Assembly (NCBI GenBank): GCA_052435735.1
Contig: JBQVNB010000007.1
Span: 106,021 to 170,020, forward strand
Direction of reading: 5' to 3'
From: Aliihoeflea sp052435735
Lineage (GTDB): Bacteria; Pseudomonadota; Alphaproteobacteria; Rhizobiales; Rhizobiaceae
DNA: 64,000 nucleotides
Below, in pieces: positions 1-8,245 of this stretch. How positions within the stretch are numbered: position 1 is the first letter of the stretch; each line of letters opens with the position of its first letter. The translations under genes and the position numbers were made by a program. The notes beneath the pieces were generated by a model. The model saw only the letters and a program-made list of their open reading frames with translations, did not search any database and was not told the DNA's origin.

Positions 1-357
1 GAGGAAGCCGGCGGCGCCTTCATCGGCGGCCTGACCTATGGCGAAGGCACGCTCTACACCAAGAATGTCGGCGACCATCGCGTTTACTGGCAGGGGCCGT
101 CGGTCGGCTGGGATGCCGGCGGGCAGGGCTCGCGCACCATGGTCCTGGTCTACAATCTCGATGCCGTGCCGAACCTTTACGGCAAGCGTTATGCAGGCGT
201 CGCGGGTTCGGCCTATCTCGTCGCCGGCCTCGGCTTCAACGTGATGAAGAACGGCAACATCCTGCTCGTTCCGGTGCGCACCGGCGTCGGCGCGCGGCTG
301 GGCGTCAATGTCGGCTACCTCAAGGTCACGCAAAGCCCGACCTGGAACCCGTTCTAA
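1..357 (+). CDS. EipA-like DUF1134 family protein (3' part)
   Basis: The open frame enters from the window edge and gives about 118 C-terminal residues, ending in TAA. It is rich in Gly and alternating hydrophobic residues (GGAFIGGLTYGEG near the start, GVGARLGVNVGYLKV near the end), which fits the DUF1134 beta-barrel fold. That family includes EipA, a periplasmic protein linked to cell-envelope integrity in Brucella. The N-terminus and signal peptide lie outside the window, so length and start cannot be judged. The family call rests on remembered sequence similarity. Confidence 0.8.
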   Translation, partial: EEAGGAFIGGLTYGEGTLYTKNVGDHRVYWQGPSVGWDAGGQGSRTMVLVYNLDAVPNLYGKRYAGVAGSAYLVAGLGFNVMKNGNILLVPVRTGVGARLGVNVGYLKVTQSPTWNPF

Positions 358-486
358 CGCGAAGAACGCGGCCATCAACAGTCTTGCGGCGGTTCTCCGC
401 CGCAATTTGCGCGTAAGGCTTGATCAGAACGGGATCAGGGTCCACCACGTCAGTATCGTCATCGGGCCGTCCATGGAAAAGCGTTT

Positions 487-1611
487 GTGATCCAGACCTT
501 CTTGTTCTTCGGCCTCGGTTTTCTGACCGCCGCCTTCATCGGCCTGCTATTCGCCCCGGCGCTGCGCCGGCGCACCGAGCGCCTGACGACGCGTCGCATC
601 GAGGCGCGTCTGCCGCTGACGCGCGAAGAAATCCAGGCCGACAAGGACCGTATCCGCGCCGAAGCCGCGCTCAAGCAGCGCAAGATCGAGATCGAACTCA
701 AGGCCGCGCGGGCGCGTATCGCCGAACAGATGGTCGAGCTCGACCGCCAGCGCCAGGCGCTCGGCTCGAGCGGCGACGTGATGCTGACGCGCGACACGCG
801 CATCGCCGAACTCGAGGCCGAGATCGAGGAAATGCGCGCCACGATCACCGGCCATGACGAGAAGGTCGCCCATCTGGAAAACCGGCTCGTCTCCGAACAT
901 GCCGATGCCTTCACCCGCAAGAGCGAACTCGATCGGCTGTCCGCGCTCTACGAGGATGCCAGCCTTACCTCCAGCAGCCGGCAGATCGAAATCGTCGCGC
1001 GCGAGACCGAGATCGACCGGCTTGCCACCGACCTCGCCTCGCTGCGCAACCAGCGTAACGAGACCGAGCGCAAGCTGCGCGAAGTGACCGCCGACAACAA
1101 GGCGATGCGCGAGGCGCTGAAGGTGGAGACCCGCAAGGCCGAGGACGCCAATCGCCGGATCGAACGCCTGCTTTCCGACCTCTCCGACCGAGAGGACAGG
1201 CTGGAGCGGCGCGAAAACGAAATCGCGCGCCTCAAGGGCCAGGCGCCAGCCGATCTTTCCGCCGCGCCGGATGCCGCAGACAAGATCGCTGCCGAGCGTG
1301 ACCGCCTCGAAAAGAAGCTCGCGACGCTGACGCGCGAGAACAAGAAGCTGAAATCGCAGGCCGCATCGTCGAAGCCGGCCGGCGAGGACAATGCGCGACT
1401 GCGCGACCAGCTTCACCAGCTCGCCGCCGAGATGGTCAACATGACTGCCACGCTCGAAGGCCCGCAATCGCCGATCCGCAAGGCCATCGAGGCCGCGCAG
1501 GCCGCGGGCGAGGGGTTGCCCGTCAGCCTCGCCGAGCGCATCCGCGCCCTGCGCGAGGCGTCCGAGCGTGCCCGTTCAGCTCCCGCGGAGGCGATGGAGG
1601 GCGATCGCTGA
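487..1611 (+). CDS. membrane-anchored coiled-coil protein, function unknown
   Basis: This 374-residue protein starts at GTG. Residues 3-23 form one hydrophobic helix (FLFFGLGFLTAAFIGLLFAP), followed by a basic RRR stretch, so the rest should face the cytoplasm. Residues about 50-300 are almost continuous heptad-like sequence rich in Glu, Arg, Lys and Ala, predicted as a long coiled coil. The last 60 residues are less regular. I know similar unnamed single-helix coiled-coil proteins in Rhizobiales but no assigned role; a structural or envelope-scaffold role is only a guess. Its 3' end overlaps the convergent TrmH gene by 36 bp. Confidence 0.85.
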   Translation: MIQTFLFFGLGFLTAAFIGLLFAPALRRRTERLTTRRIEARLPLTREEIQADKDRIRAEAALKQRKIEIELKAARARIAEQMVELDRQRQALGSSGDVMLTRDTRIAELEAEIEEMRATITGHDEKVAHLENRLVSEHADAFTRKSELDRLSALYEDASLTSSSRQIEIVARETEIDRLATDLASLRNQRNETERKLREVTADNKAMREALKVETRKAEDANRRIERLLSDLSDREDRLERRENEIARLKGQAPADLSAAPDAADKIAAERDRLEKKLATLTRENKKLKSQAASSKPAGEDNARLRDQLHQLAAEMVNMTATLEGPQSPIRKAIEAAQAAGEGLPVSLAERIRALREASERARSAPAEAMEGDR

Positions 1612-2373
1612 GGCGGCCGCGACGTTGAGGCTGTCGAAATCGGTCTCCATGTCGATCCGCACCCGCCGCATCCGCGCCATCAGATCTTCCGGCAGTCCCG
1701 GCCCCTCCGCACCCAGATAGATCGCCTGCCGACCCGCCGGCGCGATCGTCGCAAGGTCTTCTGCATCGCGCGGCGTCATCGCCAGTTGCTCGAAGCCGGC
1801 GGCGTCCAATGCGTCGAACATGGCCGCTGCATCGCCAAGAACCGCATAGGGCACCTTCAGCGCCGCGCCGACCGACACGCGGATCGCCTTGCGGTAGAGC
1901 GGATCGCAGCTTGCCGCGTCGAGCAGCACCGCATCGGCGCCGAGCGCGGCGGCGTTGCGGAAGATCGCGCCGACATTGTCGTGATTCGCGATGCCGACCA
2001 GCGCGACGACCAGCGCGTCGCGGGGCAGGGCGGCAAGCATCGCGCCGGCATCTTCCGGCGCCCGCTTCGCCCCGATCGCCAGTATGCCGCGGTGGATGTG
2101 GAAGCCGGCGATCGCGTCCATCGTCGCCTGGTCGGCGACGTAGAGCGGCGCATCGGCGGGCTTTGCCGCCAGCGTCTCCTCCATGCCGGAAAGCCGCTTG
2201 TCGAGGATCAGCACGGATTCCGTCTCGAACCGCCGCGCGCCGAACAGGACGTTCAGCACCACCTTGCCTTCGGCGACGAAGCGCCCCTGCCGCCCGACGA
2301 GGTCGCGCTCGCGCACATCGCGATAGGCGGATATGCGGGGATCGTCGGGGTCGGTGATCTTTATCGGCGTCAT
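1576..2373 (-). CDS. TrmH/SpoU-family RNA 2'-O-methyltransferase
   Basis: This 265-residue protein has the SPOUT-fold layout: an N-terminal substrate-binding part (DPDDPRISAYRDVRERDL near the start) and a C-terminal SpoU catalytic domain. The knot motifs are visible: VGIANHDNVGAIFRNAAALG in the middle, YLGAEGPGLP, and the final SLNVAAASAIALHRL. Such enzymes methylate the 2'-OH of rRNA or tRNA using SAM. The exact nucleotide target cannot be read from sequence. It lies 7 bp downstream of copA on the same strand, so some read-through is possible, but no functional link is implied. Confidence 0.9.
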   Translation of the reverse strand: MTPIKITDPDDPRISAYRDVRERDLVGRQGRFVAEGKVVLNVLFGARRFETESVLILDKRLSGMEETLAAKPADAPLYVADQATMDAIAGFHIHRGILAIGAKRAPEDAGAMLAALPRDALVVALVGIANHDNVGAIFRNAAALGADAVLLDAASCDPLYRKAIRVSVGAALKVPYAVLGDAAAMFDALDAAGFEQLAMTPRDAEDLATIAPAGRQAIYLGAEGPGLPEDLMARMRRVRIDMETDFDSLNVAAASAIALHRLRGS

Positions 2374-2380
2374 CGCCGGC

Positions 2381-4567
2381 TTATTTCACGCCGGCCCGCC
2401 ACCGTGCAAGCCGCGCCGAATTCGTCACCACCGAGACCGAGGAGAGCGCCATCGCCGCGCCTGCAAAGACCGGCGAGAGGATGCCGAAGGCGGCGAGCGG
2501 GATGCCGATGACGTTGTAGACGAATGCCCAGACGAGGTTCTGGCGGATCGTGCGCTTGGTCCTGTGCGCGATGTCGAGCGCGGCGGGGACCAGTCGCAGG
2601 TCGGGCCGCATCAGCGTGATCCCGGCCGCCTCGCGCGCCACTTCCGTTCCCGACGAGAGCGCGATGCCGAGCTTCGCGGCCGCCAGCGCGGGTCCGTCGT
2701 TGAGCCCGTCACCGACGAAGGCGACGTCGCTTCGCGTGCCGAGCTCGCGCACCGCCGCGACCTTGTCCTCGGGCGTCAGCCCGGCGCGATAGTCGGTGAC
2801 ACCGGTCTCGGCCGCAATTGCCTCTGCTGCCGCTTCATTGTCGCCCGTCAGCATCACGACCGACAGCCCGCGCGCCTTGAGGTCGCCGACGACGTCGGCT
2901 GCTTCCGGTCGTGCCCTGTCGGCGAAGACGAACGCGCCCGCCAGCCGCCCGTCGATCGTCACGAAGGAGGTCGTGCCCCGCACCGTCAGCCGCGAAGTCA
3001 ACGCATCGAGCGATGCCCGGTCAGCGCCTTCCTCTGCCGCCAGCCTCGCATTGCCGACCGCGACGCGTTGGTTGCCGACGACGCCGGCAAGCCCGCGTCC
3101 CGCAATCGCGCGCGTCTCGATCGCCGGTGGAAAATCCGCACCCGCGCGCCGCACCAGCGCCCTGGCGAGCGGATGCTCGCTTTGCGCCTCGACCGCCGCC
3201 GCAAGCGCCAGCAACTCCGCCTCGCTGCCCTCCGCCACCGCGATCTCCACCAATTCCGGCTCGCCGAGCGTCAGTGTTCCGGTCTTGTCGAAGGCGATGG
3301 TGCGGATTGCGTCCGTGCGCTCCAGCGTCTCGATGTCGCGGATCAGGATGCCCGCGCGCGCGGCTGCGCCCGTTCCGGCGACGAGCGCCGTCGGCGTCGC
3401 AAGGCCGAGCGCGCAGGGGCAGGCGATGACGAGCACCGCCACTGCCGAAACCATTCCCGCGACGGCGTCGCCGCCGATCAGCCACCAGCCGAGAAAGGTC
3501 AGCGCCGCGATCACCAGAATGGTCGGCACGAAGATCGCCGAGATGCGGTCGACCAGTTTCTGGATCGGCGCCTGTCCGATCTGCGCGTCCTCGACGAGGC
3601 GCGTCATGCGTGCAAGCCGCGTGTCGGCGCCGACCGCCGTCACCTCGATATCGAGCACGGCCTCGCCATTCACCGTTCCCGTGATGACGACGTCGCCGGG
3701 CTTTCGGTCGACCGGCAGGCTTTCGCCCGTCACCAGTGCTTCGTCGATGCTCGACTGTCCCGCCAGGATGCGCCCGTCGCAAGGGATGATCGCGCCGGGC
3801 CGCACGCGCACGCGGTCGCCAGCACCAAGGCTTTCCACCGCGACGATCTCCGCCCCACTAGGCCCGATCCGCTCCGCCTCGCGCGGCGCCAACCGCCCGA
3901 GCGCCGTCAGCGCGGCGGAGGTCGAGCGCTTGGCGCGCGCCTCGAGATACTTGCCGGCGGTGATCAGCGTCAGGATGACGGCCGCCGCCTCGTAGTGGAG
4001 ATGGGCGTGGGTTTCGCCGAGAAGCACGAGCACCAGCGAATAGACATACGCGACGCCAGTGCCGAGCACGACGAGCACCGCCATATTCGCGCTGCCGCCG
4101 CGCAATGCCGCGACCGCCTCGCGCATGAAGCGCGGCGCAGCCACCGCCATCACGCCGGTCGCCAAAACCGTCTGCGTCCAAGGTCCGATCCACGCATGGC
4201 CGGTGCCGGTCATCATCGGCAGCATTCCAATGACCAGCGGGACCGTCAGAAGCGCCGAGACGACGAGCCGCAGCAGCGTCTGGCGCTCGTCCGCGCGCCG
4301 CTCGGCGTCGCGCCGCTCATCGGCAAGGCGCTGCGCGGCCAGGTCGTCGCGGCGCAGCCGCGCCTCGTATCCCGCCTTGCTCACCGCGGCGATCAACGCA
4401 TCGACGGCAACATCCGTCCCGGTCTCGACCGAGGCGCGCTCCATCGCCAGGTTGACGTTCGCCCGCGTCACGCCGGGCACCCGGGACAGCGTCTTTTCCA
4501 CGCGCGCCGAGCAGGCGGCGCAGGTCATGCCGGAAATGTCGAGCGAATGGGTCGTCATCGGCGTCAC
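2381..4567 (-). CDS. copA: copper-exporting P1B-type ATPase
   Basis: This 728-residue inner-membrane ATPase pumps Cu(I) out of the cytoplasm. In order it has one N-terminal HMA domain with CxxC (C16-A-A-C19 in GMTCAAC), a transmembrane CPC motif (IACPCALGLATPTAL), the phosphorylation site DKTGTLT, an SEHPLA nucleotide-binding motif, GDGLNDGPALA, and the Cu-specific YN and MxxSS elements (VYNVIG, MALSSVSVVTNSARL). The first codon is GTG at 4567; it overlaps the copZ stop (GTGA), which supports translational coupling. An ATG three codons later is an alternative. It is driven by the CueR-type promoter upstream of copZ. Confidence 0.96.
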   Translation of the reverse strand: MTPMTTHSLDISGMTCAACSARVEKTLSRVPGVTRANVNLAMERASVETGTDVAVDALIAAVSKAGYEARLRRDDLAAQRLADERRDAERRADERQTLLRLVVSALLTVPLVIGMLPMMTGTGHAWIGPWTQTVLATGVMAVAAPRFMREAVAALRGGSANMAVLVVLGTGVAYVYSLVLVLLGETHAHLHYEAAAVILTLITAGKYLEARAKRSTSAALTALGRLAPREAERIGPSGAEIVAVESLGAGDRVRVRPGAIIPCDGRILAGQSSIDEALVTGESLPVDRKPGDVVITGTVNGEAVLDIEVTAVGADTRLARMTRLVEDAQIGQAPIQKLVDRISAIFVPTILVIAALTFLGWWLIGGDAVAGMVSAVAVLVIACPCALGLATPTALVAGTGAAARAGILIRDIETLERTDAIRTIAFDKTGTLTLGEPELVEIAVAEGSEAELLALAAAVEAQSEHPLARALVRRAGADFPPAIETRAIAGRGLAGVVGNQRVAVGNARLAAEEGADRASLDALTSRLTVRGTTSFVTIDGRLAGAFVFADRARPEAADVVGDLKARGLSVVMLTGDNEAAAEAIAAETGVTDYRAGLTPEDKVAAVRELGTRSDVAFVGDGLNDGPALAAAKLGIALSSGTEVAREAAGITLMRPDLRLVPAALDIAHRTKRTIRQNLVWAFVYNVIGIPLAAFGILSPVFAGAAMALSSVSVVTNSARLARWRAGVK

Positions 4568-4770
4568 TTGGCTTGACGTGCGTCGAAGCCCGCATCCTCG
4601 ACGGCAGCGATCAGCGTTGCGGCATCGAGAGCCTCGCCCTCGATCTGGGCGCGGGCTTTTTCAAGATCGACATTTGCAGCGTTCACGCCGGGCACGGCTT
4701 CGAGCACCCGCGTCACGGATCTGACGCACCCGCCACACGTCATGCCGCCGATTTCGAGATCGATCTGCAT
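4564..4770 (-). CDS. copZ: copper chaperone, HMA domain
   Basis: This 68-residue soluble protein is a single HMA domain with the Cu(I)-binding motif GGMTCGGC (C12, C15). Its role is to carry cytosolic Cu(I) to the HMA domain of CopA. It starts with ATG 8 nt after a clear AAGGAG. The stop overlaps the copA GTG start. Length and position immediately before copA are typical. HMA chaperones for other soft metals look alike, but the partner pump has Cu(I) signatures and the promoter carries a CueR-type dyad, so copper is the best reading. Confidence 0.93.
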   Translation of the reverse strand: MQIDLEIGGMTCGGCVRSVTRVLEAVPGVNAANVDLEKARAQIEGEALDAATLIAAVEDAGFDARQAK

Positions 4771-4793
4771 CAGCCATTCTCCTTGTTGAACAG

Positions 4794-4824
4794 GAGATAG
4801 GGCTTCCAGTCGCTAGAAGGTCAA
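4794..4824 (-). promoter_or_regulatory. CueR/MerR-type promoter of copZA
   Basis: On the minus strand, TTGACC (4824-4819) and TATCTC (4799-4794) are separated by 19 bp. Spacers this long are the hallmark of MerR-family promoters, which need activator-induced DNA distortion. The spacer holds a near-perfect dyad, CTTCTAG-CGA-CTGGAAG (4819-4803), with one mismatch between arms. The same dyad sits in front of cueR in this window. CueR is therefore the expected activator; binding was not tested. Confidence 0.82.
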
Positions 4825-4844
4825 GTGCCCGTTTGGGAACCGCT

Positions 4845-5189
4845 TCAGCTTGCCTTGCGGTCGTCGTGCAGTTCGCCGTTCTGCCGGCGCTTGGGGGCGC
4901 TGCCGTAGATGCGTTCCATTGTTTCAAGCAGGAGCTGCACGGATGGCGCGTCGCAACTGTAGAAGATCGTCTGCCGGTCGCGCCGCGTCTGGACGAGGTC
5001 CATCGCGCGCAGCTTCGCGAGATGCTGCGACAAAGCCGACTGGCTCAGCGACACTTTTTCTGCGATTGCGCCTACGGAAAGCTCGGCATCGTGCAAGTGG
5101 CACATGATGGCAAAGCGCTTCTCATTGCCCAGGACGCCAAGCAGCCCGGCGGCCTTGCCGGCATTCCTGACGAGTTCATCGGATACCAT
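4845..5189 (-). CDS. ArsR-family winged-helix transcriptional regulator
   Basis: This 114-residue protein has an ArsR/SmtB winged helix: VLGNEKRFAIM, then the recognition helix LSQSALSQHLAKLRAMDLV, then the wing RRDRQTIFYS. It carries Cys30 (IMCHLHD) and Cys79 (YSCDAP) but not the classical ELCVCDL metal site. Cys30 sits where BigR/SqrR-type persulfide sensors have a reactive Cys. Their second Cys lies near the C-terminal helix, which does not match here, so the inducer is unknown. It is on the same strand 74 bp upstream of copZ, with the CueR-type promoter between them, so it may not control copZA. Its C-terminal about 15 residues are polar. Confidence 0.88.
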   Translation of the reverse strand: MVSDELVRNAGKAAGLLGVLGNEKRFAIMCHLHDAELSVGAIAEKVSLSQSALSQHLAKLRAMDLVQTRRDRQTIFYSCDAPSVQLLLETMERIYGSAPKRRQNGELHDDRKAS

Positions 5190-5202
5190 CCTACCCCTCG
5201 GT

Positions 5203-5217
5203 AATTCGAAGAGAATT
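5203..5217. promoter_or_regulatory. possible ArsR autoregulatory dyad
   Basis: AATTC-N5-GAATT is a perfect 5-bp dyad lying 14-28 bp upstream of the arsR ATG. ArsR repressors commonly bind AT-rich dyads over their own promoter. The match is short and could be chance, but it is AT-rich in a GC-rich region. Confidence 0.3.
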
Positions 5218-5297
5218 TGACGGACAACGTCCGGCGGCCACGCAGGTTGCGCGCAATCACAAAACTTTGCATCAATTGAACGGATCGGAACGCCGGT

Positions 5298-6068
5298 TCA
5301 ACCGGCTTCGCGCCCGCGCGCAACCCTTGCCATCTGGACGAGCATTTCCCGCATCTGGCCGGCAGACTTCAGGGGCTCGGCGAAAAATATACGCGCCGCG
5401 CGGTCGCCGACCATGAGGTCGAACCCGTCGGGGTCGATCCCCGTCATCCTCCAGTCGAACGGCTCCGCGACGCCGGCAAAGTGTTTCGCGCAGAGCGCGA
5501 TCGCGTCGCGATGGTCGTCATTCATATGCGCCACCGCGCCGGGCCCGGCGCGTTCCAGCGCCCGCGCGACCGCCGCATCACTCATCAACTCCTCGCGCGT
5601 CAGCCGATACGCCTTGCCAAACCCGCCATTGAGGCTCGCTTCCTCCGGCTCCAGCCGGAAATACGAGAAATCCGCGAAATCGGCATAGAGCGCCGCCTTC
5701 GGATGACGCGCCAGAAAGCGCTGCGCGACGCCCGCATGGTCTTCGCTTTCGCGCCCGATCCGTTCGGCGCGGCATTTCAGCGTCATGCGCGGATGGGCGA
5801 GCGGGTCGCCCTTACCGGCTTCGCCGAAAAGCAGCGCGCAGCGCGCATCCGCCACGAGCCCGCCGGTATGGGTCGAAAGCGTCGAGACGAGGATCAGCGG
5901 ACGCCCGGCACAGTCGGTCGCGACCGAAACGCGGCTTGCGAGCGGCCAGCCGCTTTCCGGCTCCAGCACCGCCAATGCGGCATGGCGCGCGGCGCGCAGA
6001 AGCGTCCGGCCGAGCCGGATCGCCTCGGCGTCGGTCGGTCGCAGAACGTCCTTCTTCGTCTCCGCCAT
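5298..6068 (-). CDS. HugZ-like FMN-binding split-barrel protein with DUF2470 domain
   Basis: This 256-residue protein has an N-terminal pyridoxamine-phosphate-oxidase-like split barrel (LPLI-type strands around LASRVSVATDCAGRPLILVS and FAD/FSYFRLEP) and a C-terminal DUF2470 domain (HMNDDHRDAIALCAKHF). This architecture is shared with HugZ haem-degrading proteins and related flavin-binding proteins. The open frame extends further upstream, but the ATG at 6068 begins the conserved region and lies 2 bp after the stop of the CoA-transferase gene. Haem turnover is a family-based guess; many DUF2470 proteins are uncharacterised. Confidence 0.82.
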   Translation of the reverse strand: MAETKKDVLRPTDAEAIRLGRTLLRAARHAALAVLEPESGWPLASRVSVATDCAGRPLILVSTLSTHTGGLVADARCALLFGEAGKGDPLAHPRMTLKCRAERIGRESEDHAGVAQRFLARHPKAALYADFADFSYFRLEPEEASLNGGFGKAYRLTREELMSDAAVARALERAGPGAVAHMNDDHRDAIALCAKHFAGVAEPFDWRMTGIDPDGFDLMVGDRAARIFFAEPLKSAGQMREMLVQMARVARGREAG

Positions 6069-6070
6069 GG

Positions 6071-7213
6071 TCAGCCGATCACGCCTGCGCCGGTCAGGTC
6101 CTCGATCCGGTCCGCCGCAATGCCCAAGCTGGCAAGGCTGGCCGCAACGCCCATTTCCGCGACCGCGCCCGGCGTGCGCGAGAAGCGCGGGGCAGGGCGC
6201 GGCCGGGTCATCGCGCCCTTCGCCGCAAACACGTCGCGCGCGACATTGTGCGGATGACGCGTCGCCTCGCTGAGCGACAGGATCGGCGCGACGCAGGCCT
6301 CGGTCGGCTCGAAGATCGCCGCCCATTCGTCGCGGGTCTTTTCGCGAAACCGCGCCGCGATCGCCGCGCGCATCTCACCCCAGCACGACAAATCGTACTG
6401 TCTTGGAACGAACGCCGCATCGAGCGGCAGCAGCCGTGCGAACTCGCCAAAGAATTGCGGCTCGAGGCAGCCGACGGCGACATGCCTGCCGTCTGCCGTC
6501 TCGTAGGTGTCGTAGAAGGGTGCGCCGGTGTCGAGCAGGTTCGAGCCGCGCGCGTCCTTCCAGAATCCGGTCGCCAGGAACGAGTGGAACGGCGCGGTCA
6601 GCATGGCGACGCCGTCGATCATCGCCGCGTCCACCACCTGGCCCCGGCCGGAAATGCCGCGCTCGACCAGCGCCGCCAGCAGCCCGGTCAGAAGGAACAT
6701 CGTCCCGCCACCGAAATCGGCGACGAGATTGAGCGGCGGCACCGGCTTGCCGTCCTTCTCGCCGATTGCATGCAGCGCACCCGAATAGGCGAGATAGGTG
6801 ATGTCGTGTCCGGCGCGGTCGGCAAGCGGCCCGTCCTGCCCGAACCCTGTCATTCGCGCGAAGACCAGCTTTTCGTTACGCGCCATGCAGATGTCCGGCC
6901 CGAGCCCGAGCCGTTCCATCACGCCCGGCCGGAACCCTTCGATCAGGACGTCGGCGCCGGCAATCAGGTCGAGCACCAGCGCGGTCCCGCGCTCGTCCTT
7001 CAAATCGACCTTCACGATGTCGCGGCCGTGCCGGTCGAGGTCGAATTCGGGCGGCACGTGGAGGAAGGCTTGCGCCTTCGCCTTGCGCTCGACGCGCACC
7101 ACGCGCGCGCCGAGTTCGGCCAGCATCAGCCCGGCGAGGGGGACGGGGCCGAGCCCCGCCATCTCGATGACGGTGAGGCCGGCGAGCGGTCCGGCGCGCT
7201 TTTCCTCCCCCAC
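6071..7213 (-). CDS. CaiB/BaiF family CoA-transferase, alpha-methylacyl-CoA racemase type
   Basis: This 380-residue protein matches the class III CoA-transferase fold. N-terminal GLTVIEMAGLGPVPLAG and AELGARVVRVER are typical of alpha-methylacyl-CoA racemases. The racemase catalytic pair is plausible as His136 (DRAGHDITYLAYSG) and Asp166 (LVADFGGG). Such enzymes epimerise 2-methyl-branched acyl-CoAs so they can enter beta-oxidation. It lies 10 bp downstream of an SDR dehydrogenase and 2 bp upstream of the HugZ-like gene, forming one operon. A CoA-transfer rather than racemase role remains possible. Confidence 0.88.
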   Translation of the reverse strand: MGEEKRAGPLAGLTVIEMAGLGPVPLAGLMLAELGARVVRVERKAKAQAFLHVPPEFDLDRHGRDIVKVDLKDERGTALVLDLIAGADVLIEGFRPGVMERLGLGPDICMARNEKLVFARMTGFGQDGPLADRAGHDITYLAYSGALHAIGEKDGKPVPPLNLVADFGGGTMFLLTGLLAALVERGISGRGQVVDAAMIDGVAMLTAPFHSFLATGFWKDARGSNLLDTGAPFYDTYETADGRHVAVGCLEPQFFGEFARLLPLDAAFVPRQYDLSCWGEMRAAIAARFREKTRDEWAAIFEPTEACVAPILSLSEATRHPHNVARDVFAAKGAMTRPRPAPRFSRTPGAVAEMGVAASLASLGIAADRIEDLTGAGVIG

Positions 7214-7223
7214 GCCGCGCGCC

Positions 7224-7985
7224 TTACTTCGGCGCCATGCGAATCGCCCCGTCGAGACGGATCGTTTCGCCGTTCAGCATCTGGTTCTCCACGATGTGAA
7301 CCGCCAGCGCGCCATATTCGGCCGGTTGGCCGAGACGCGGCGGGAACGGCACCTGCTGGCTGAGCGACTTCTGGGCGTCCTCGGGCAGGCCGGCCAGCAT
7401 CGGCGTCATGAAGATGCCGGGCGCGATGGTGCACACGCGAATGCCCGAACGCGCGAGGTCGCGCGCGGCCGGCAGCGTCATGCCGACGACGCCGCCCTTC
7501 GACGATGCATAGGCGATCTGCCCGATCTGGCCGTCATAGGCGGCGACCGAAGCGGTGTTGACGATGACGCCGCGCTCGCCGCTTTCCATCGGCTCGAGGT
7601 TCTGGCAGCGGTCGGCCATCAGGCGGATCATGTTGAAGGTGCCGATCAGATTGACCTCGATCACCTTGCGATAGGCGTCGAGCGGGTGGACGCCGTCCTT
7701 GCTCAGCGTCTTCATCGCGATGGCGATGCCGGCGCAATTGATCAGGATGCGCGGCTCGCCGAGCTTTTCCGAAACTTCCTTGAACGCCGCTTCACCGGCT
7801 TCCGCGTTCGACACGTCGCACTTGACCGCGATGCCGCCGATCTCCGCCGCCACCTTCTGCGCGCGTTCCAGCCCGACGTCGAACAGGGCGACCTTGGCGC
7901 CCTTGGCCGCCAGCGCCCGCGCCGTCGCCTCGCCGAGACCCGAACCGCCGCCCGTGACGACCGCGACGTGACCTGATGGGTTCAT
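7224..7985 (-). CDS. SDR dehydrogenase, 3-hydroxyacyl-CoA dehydrogenase (HSD17B10) type
   Basis: This 253-residue protein is a classical short-chain dehydrogenase: NAD-binding TGGGSGLG (residues 11-18), D37 after the second strand (NAD preference), NCAG, and the catalytic S146-Y159-K163 (YASSK). The insertion region and the GPxLGQPxEYGALAVHIVEN C-terminal part resemble type 10 hydroxysteroid / 2-methyl-3-hydroxybutyryl-CoA dehydrogenases. The start at 7985 follows GGAGG at 7-8 nt. With the downstream racemase-type gene it suggests branched acyl-CoA or fatty-acid oxidation. Confidence 0.9.
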   Translation of the reverse strand: MNPSGHVAVVTGGGSGLGEATARALAAKGAKVALFDVGLERAQKVAAEIGGIAVKCDVSNAEAGEAAFKEVSEKLGEPRILINCAGIAIAMKTLSKDGVHPLDAYRKVIEVNLIGTFNMIRLMADRCQNLEPMESGERGVIVNTASVAAYDGQIGQIAYASSKGGVVGMTLPAARDLARSGIRVCTIAPGIFMTPMLAGLPEDAQKSLSQQVPFPPRLGQPAEYGALAVHIVENQMLNGETIRLDGAIRMAPK

Positions 7986-8057
7986 GAAAATTCCTCCGGA
8001 AATGTTATGAGATAGAACAATCGACCCCCATCTTAGCGGGGCACGAGGACGGCGTGC

Positions 8058-8077
8058 AAGCACGTGTTCACGTGCTT
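8058..8077. promoter_or_regulatory. palindrome upstream of the SDR operon
   Basis: AAGCACGT-GTTC-ACGTGCTT is a perfect 8-bp dyad with a 4-nt centre, lying 73 bp upstream of the SDR start. The only nearby start it could serve on the minus strand is that operon; the plus-strand DUF1059 start is 168 bp away. It looks like a repressor site (for example TetR or MarR type), but the binding protein is unknown. Confidence 0.4.
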
Positions 8078-8245
8078 CTCATGGGCCCCGCGCATAGCCG
8101 GTTTGGCCGAATTGCACGGTTCCGTACGGGTAGGGGAGACGCTTGCCCGGGGTCGCAGCGACGATCCATCGATCTATTTCGCAGCCCCGGCCGCAGGCGT
8201 ATCCTTCCCACTGCGCCCGATGGGCGCAGGTTCCGGGAGGTTCAC

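Noticed and set aside
2333..4576. Long open frame on the plus strand opposite copA (and similar long frames opposite the DUF4159 gene, trpE(G), leuA and the ABC genes).
   Set aside because: High GC at third codon positions leaves antisense frames open by chance. Their products are Arg/His/Asp-rich, low in hydrophobic structure and match no family, while the opposite strand encodes clear proteins.
5190..5297. Search of short gaps for tRNA or small RNA genes.
   Set aside because: No cloverleaf with a T-loop consensus was found in this or the other intergenic gaps inspected.
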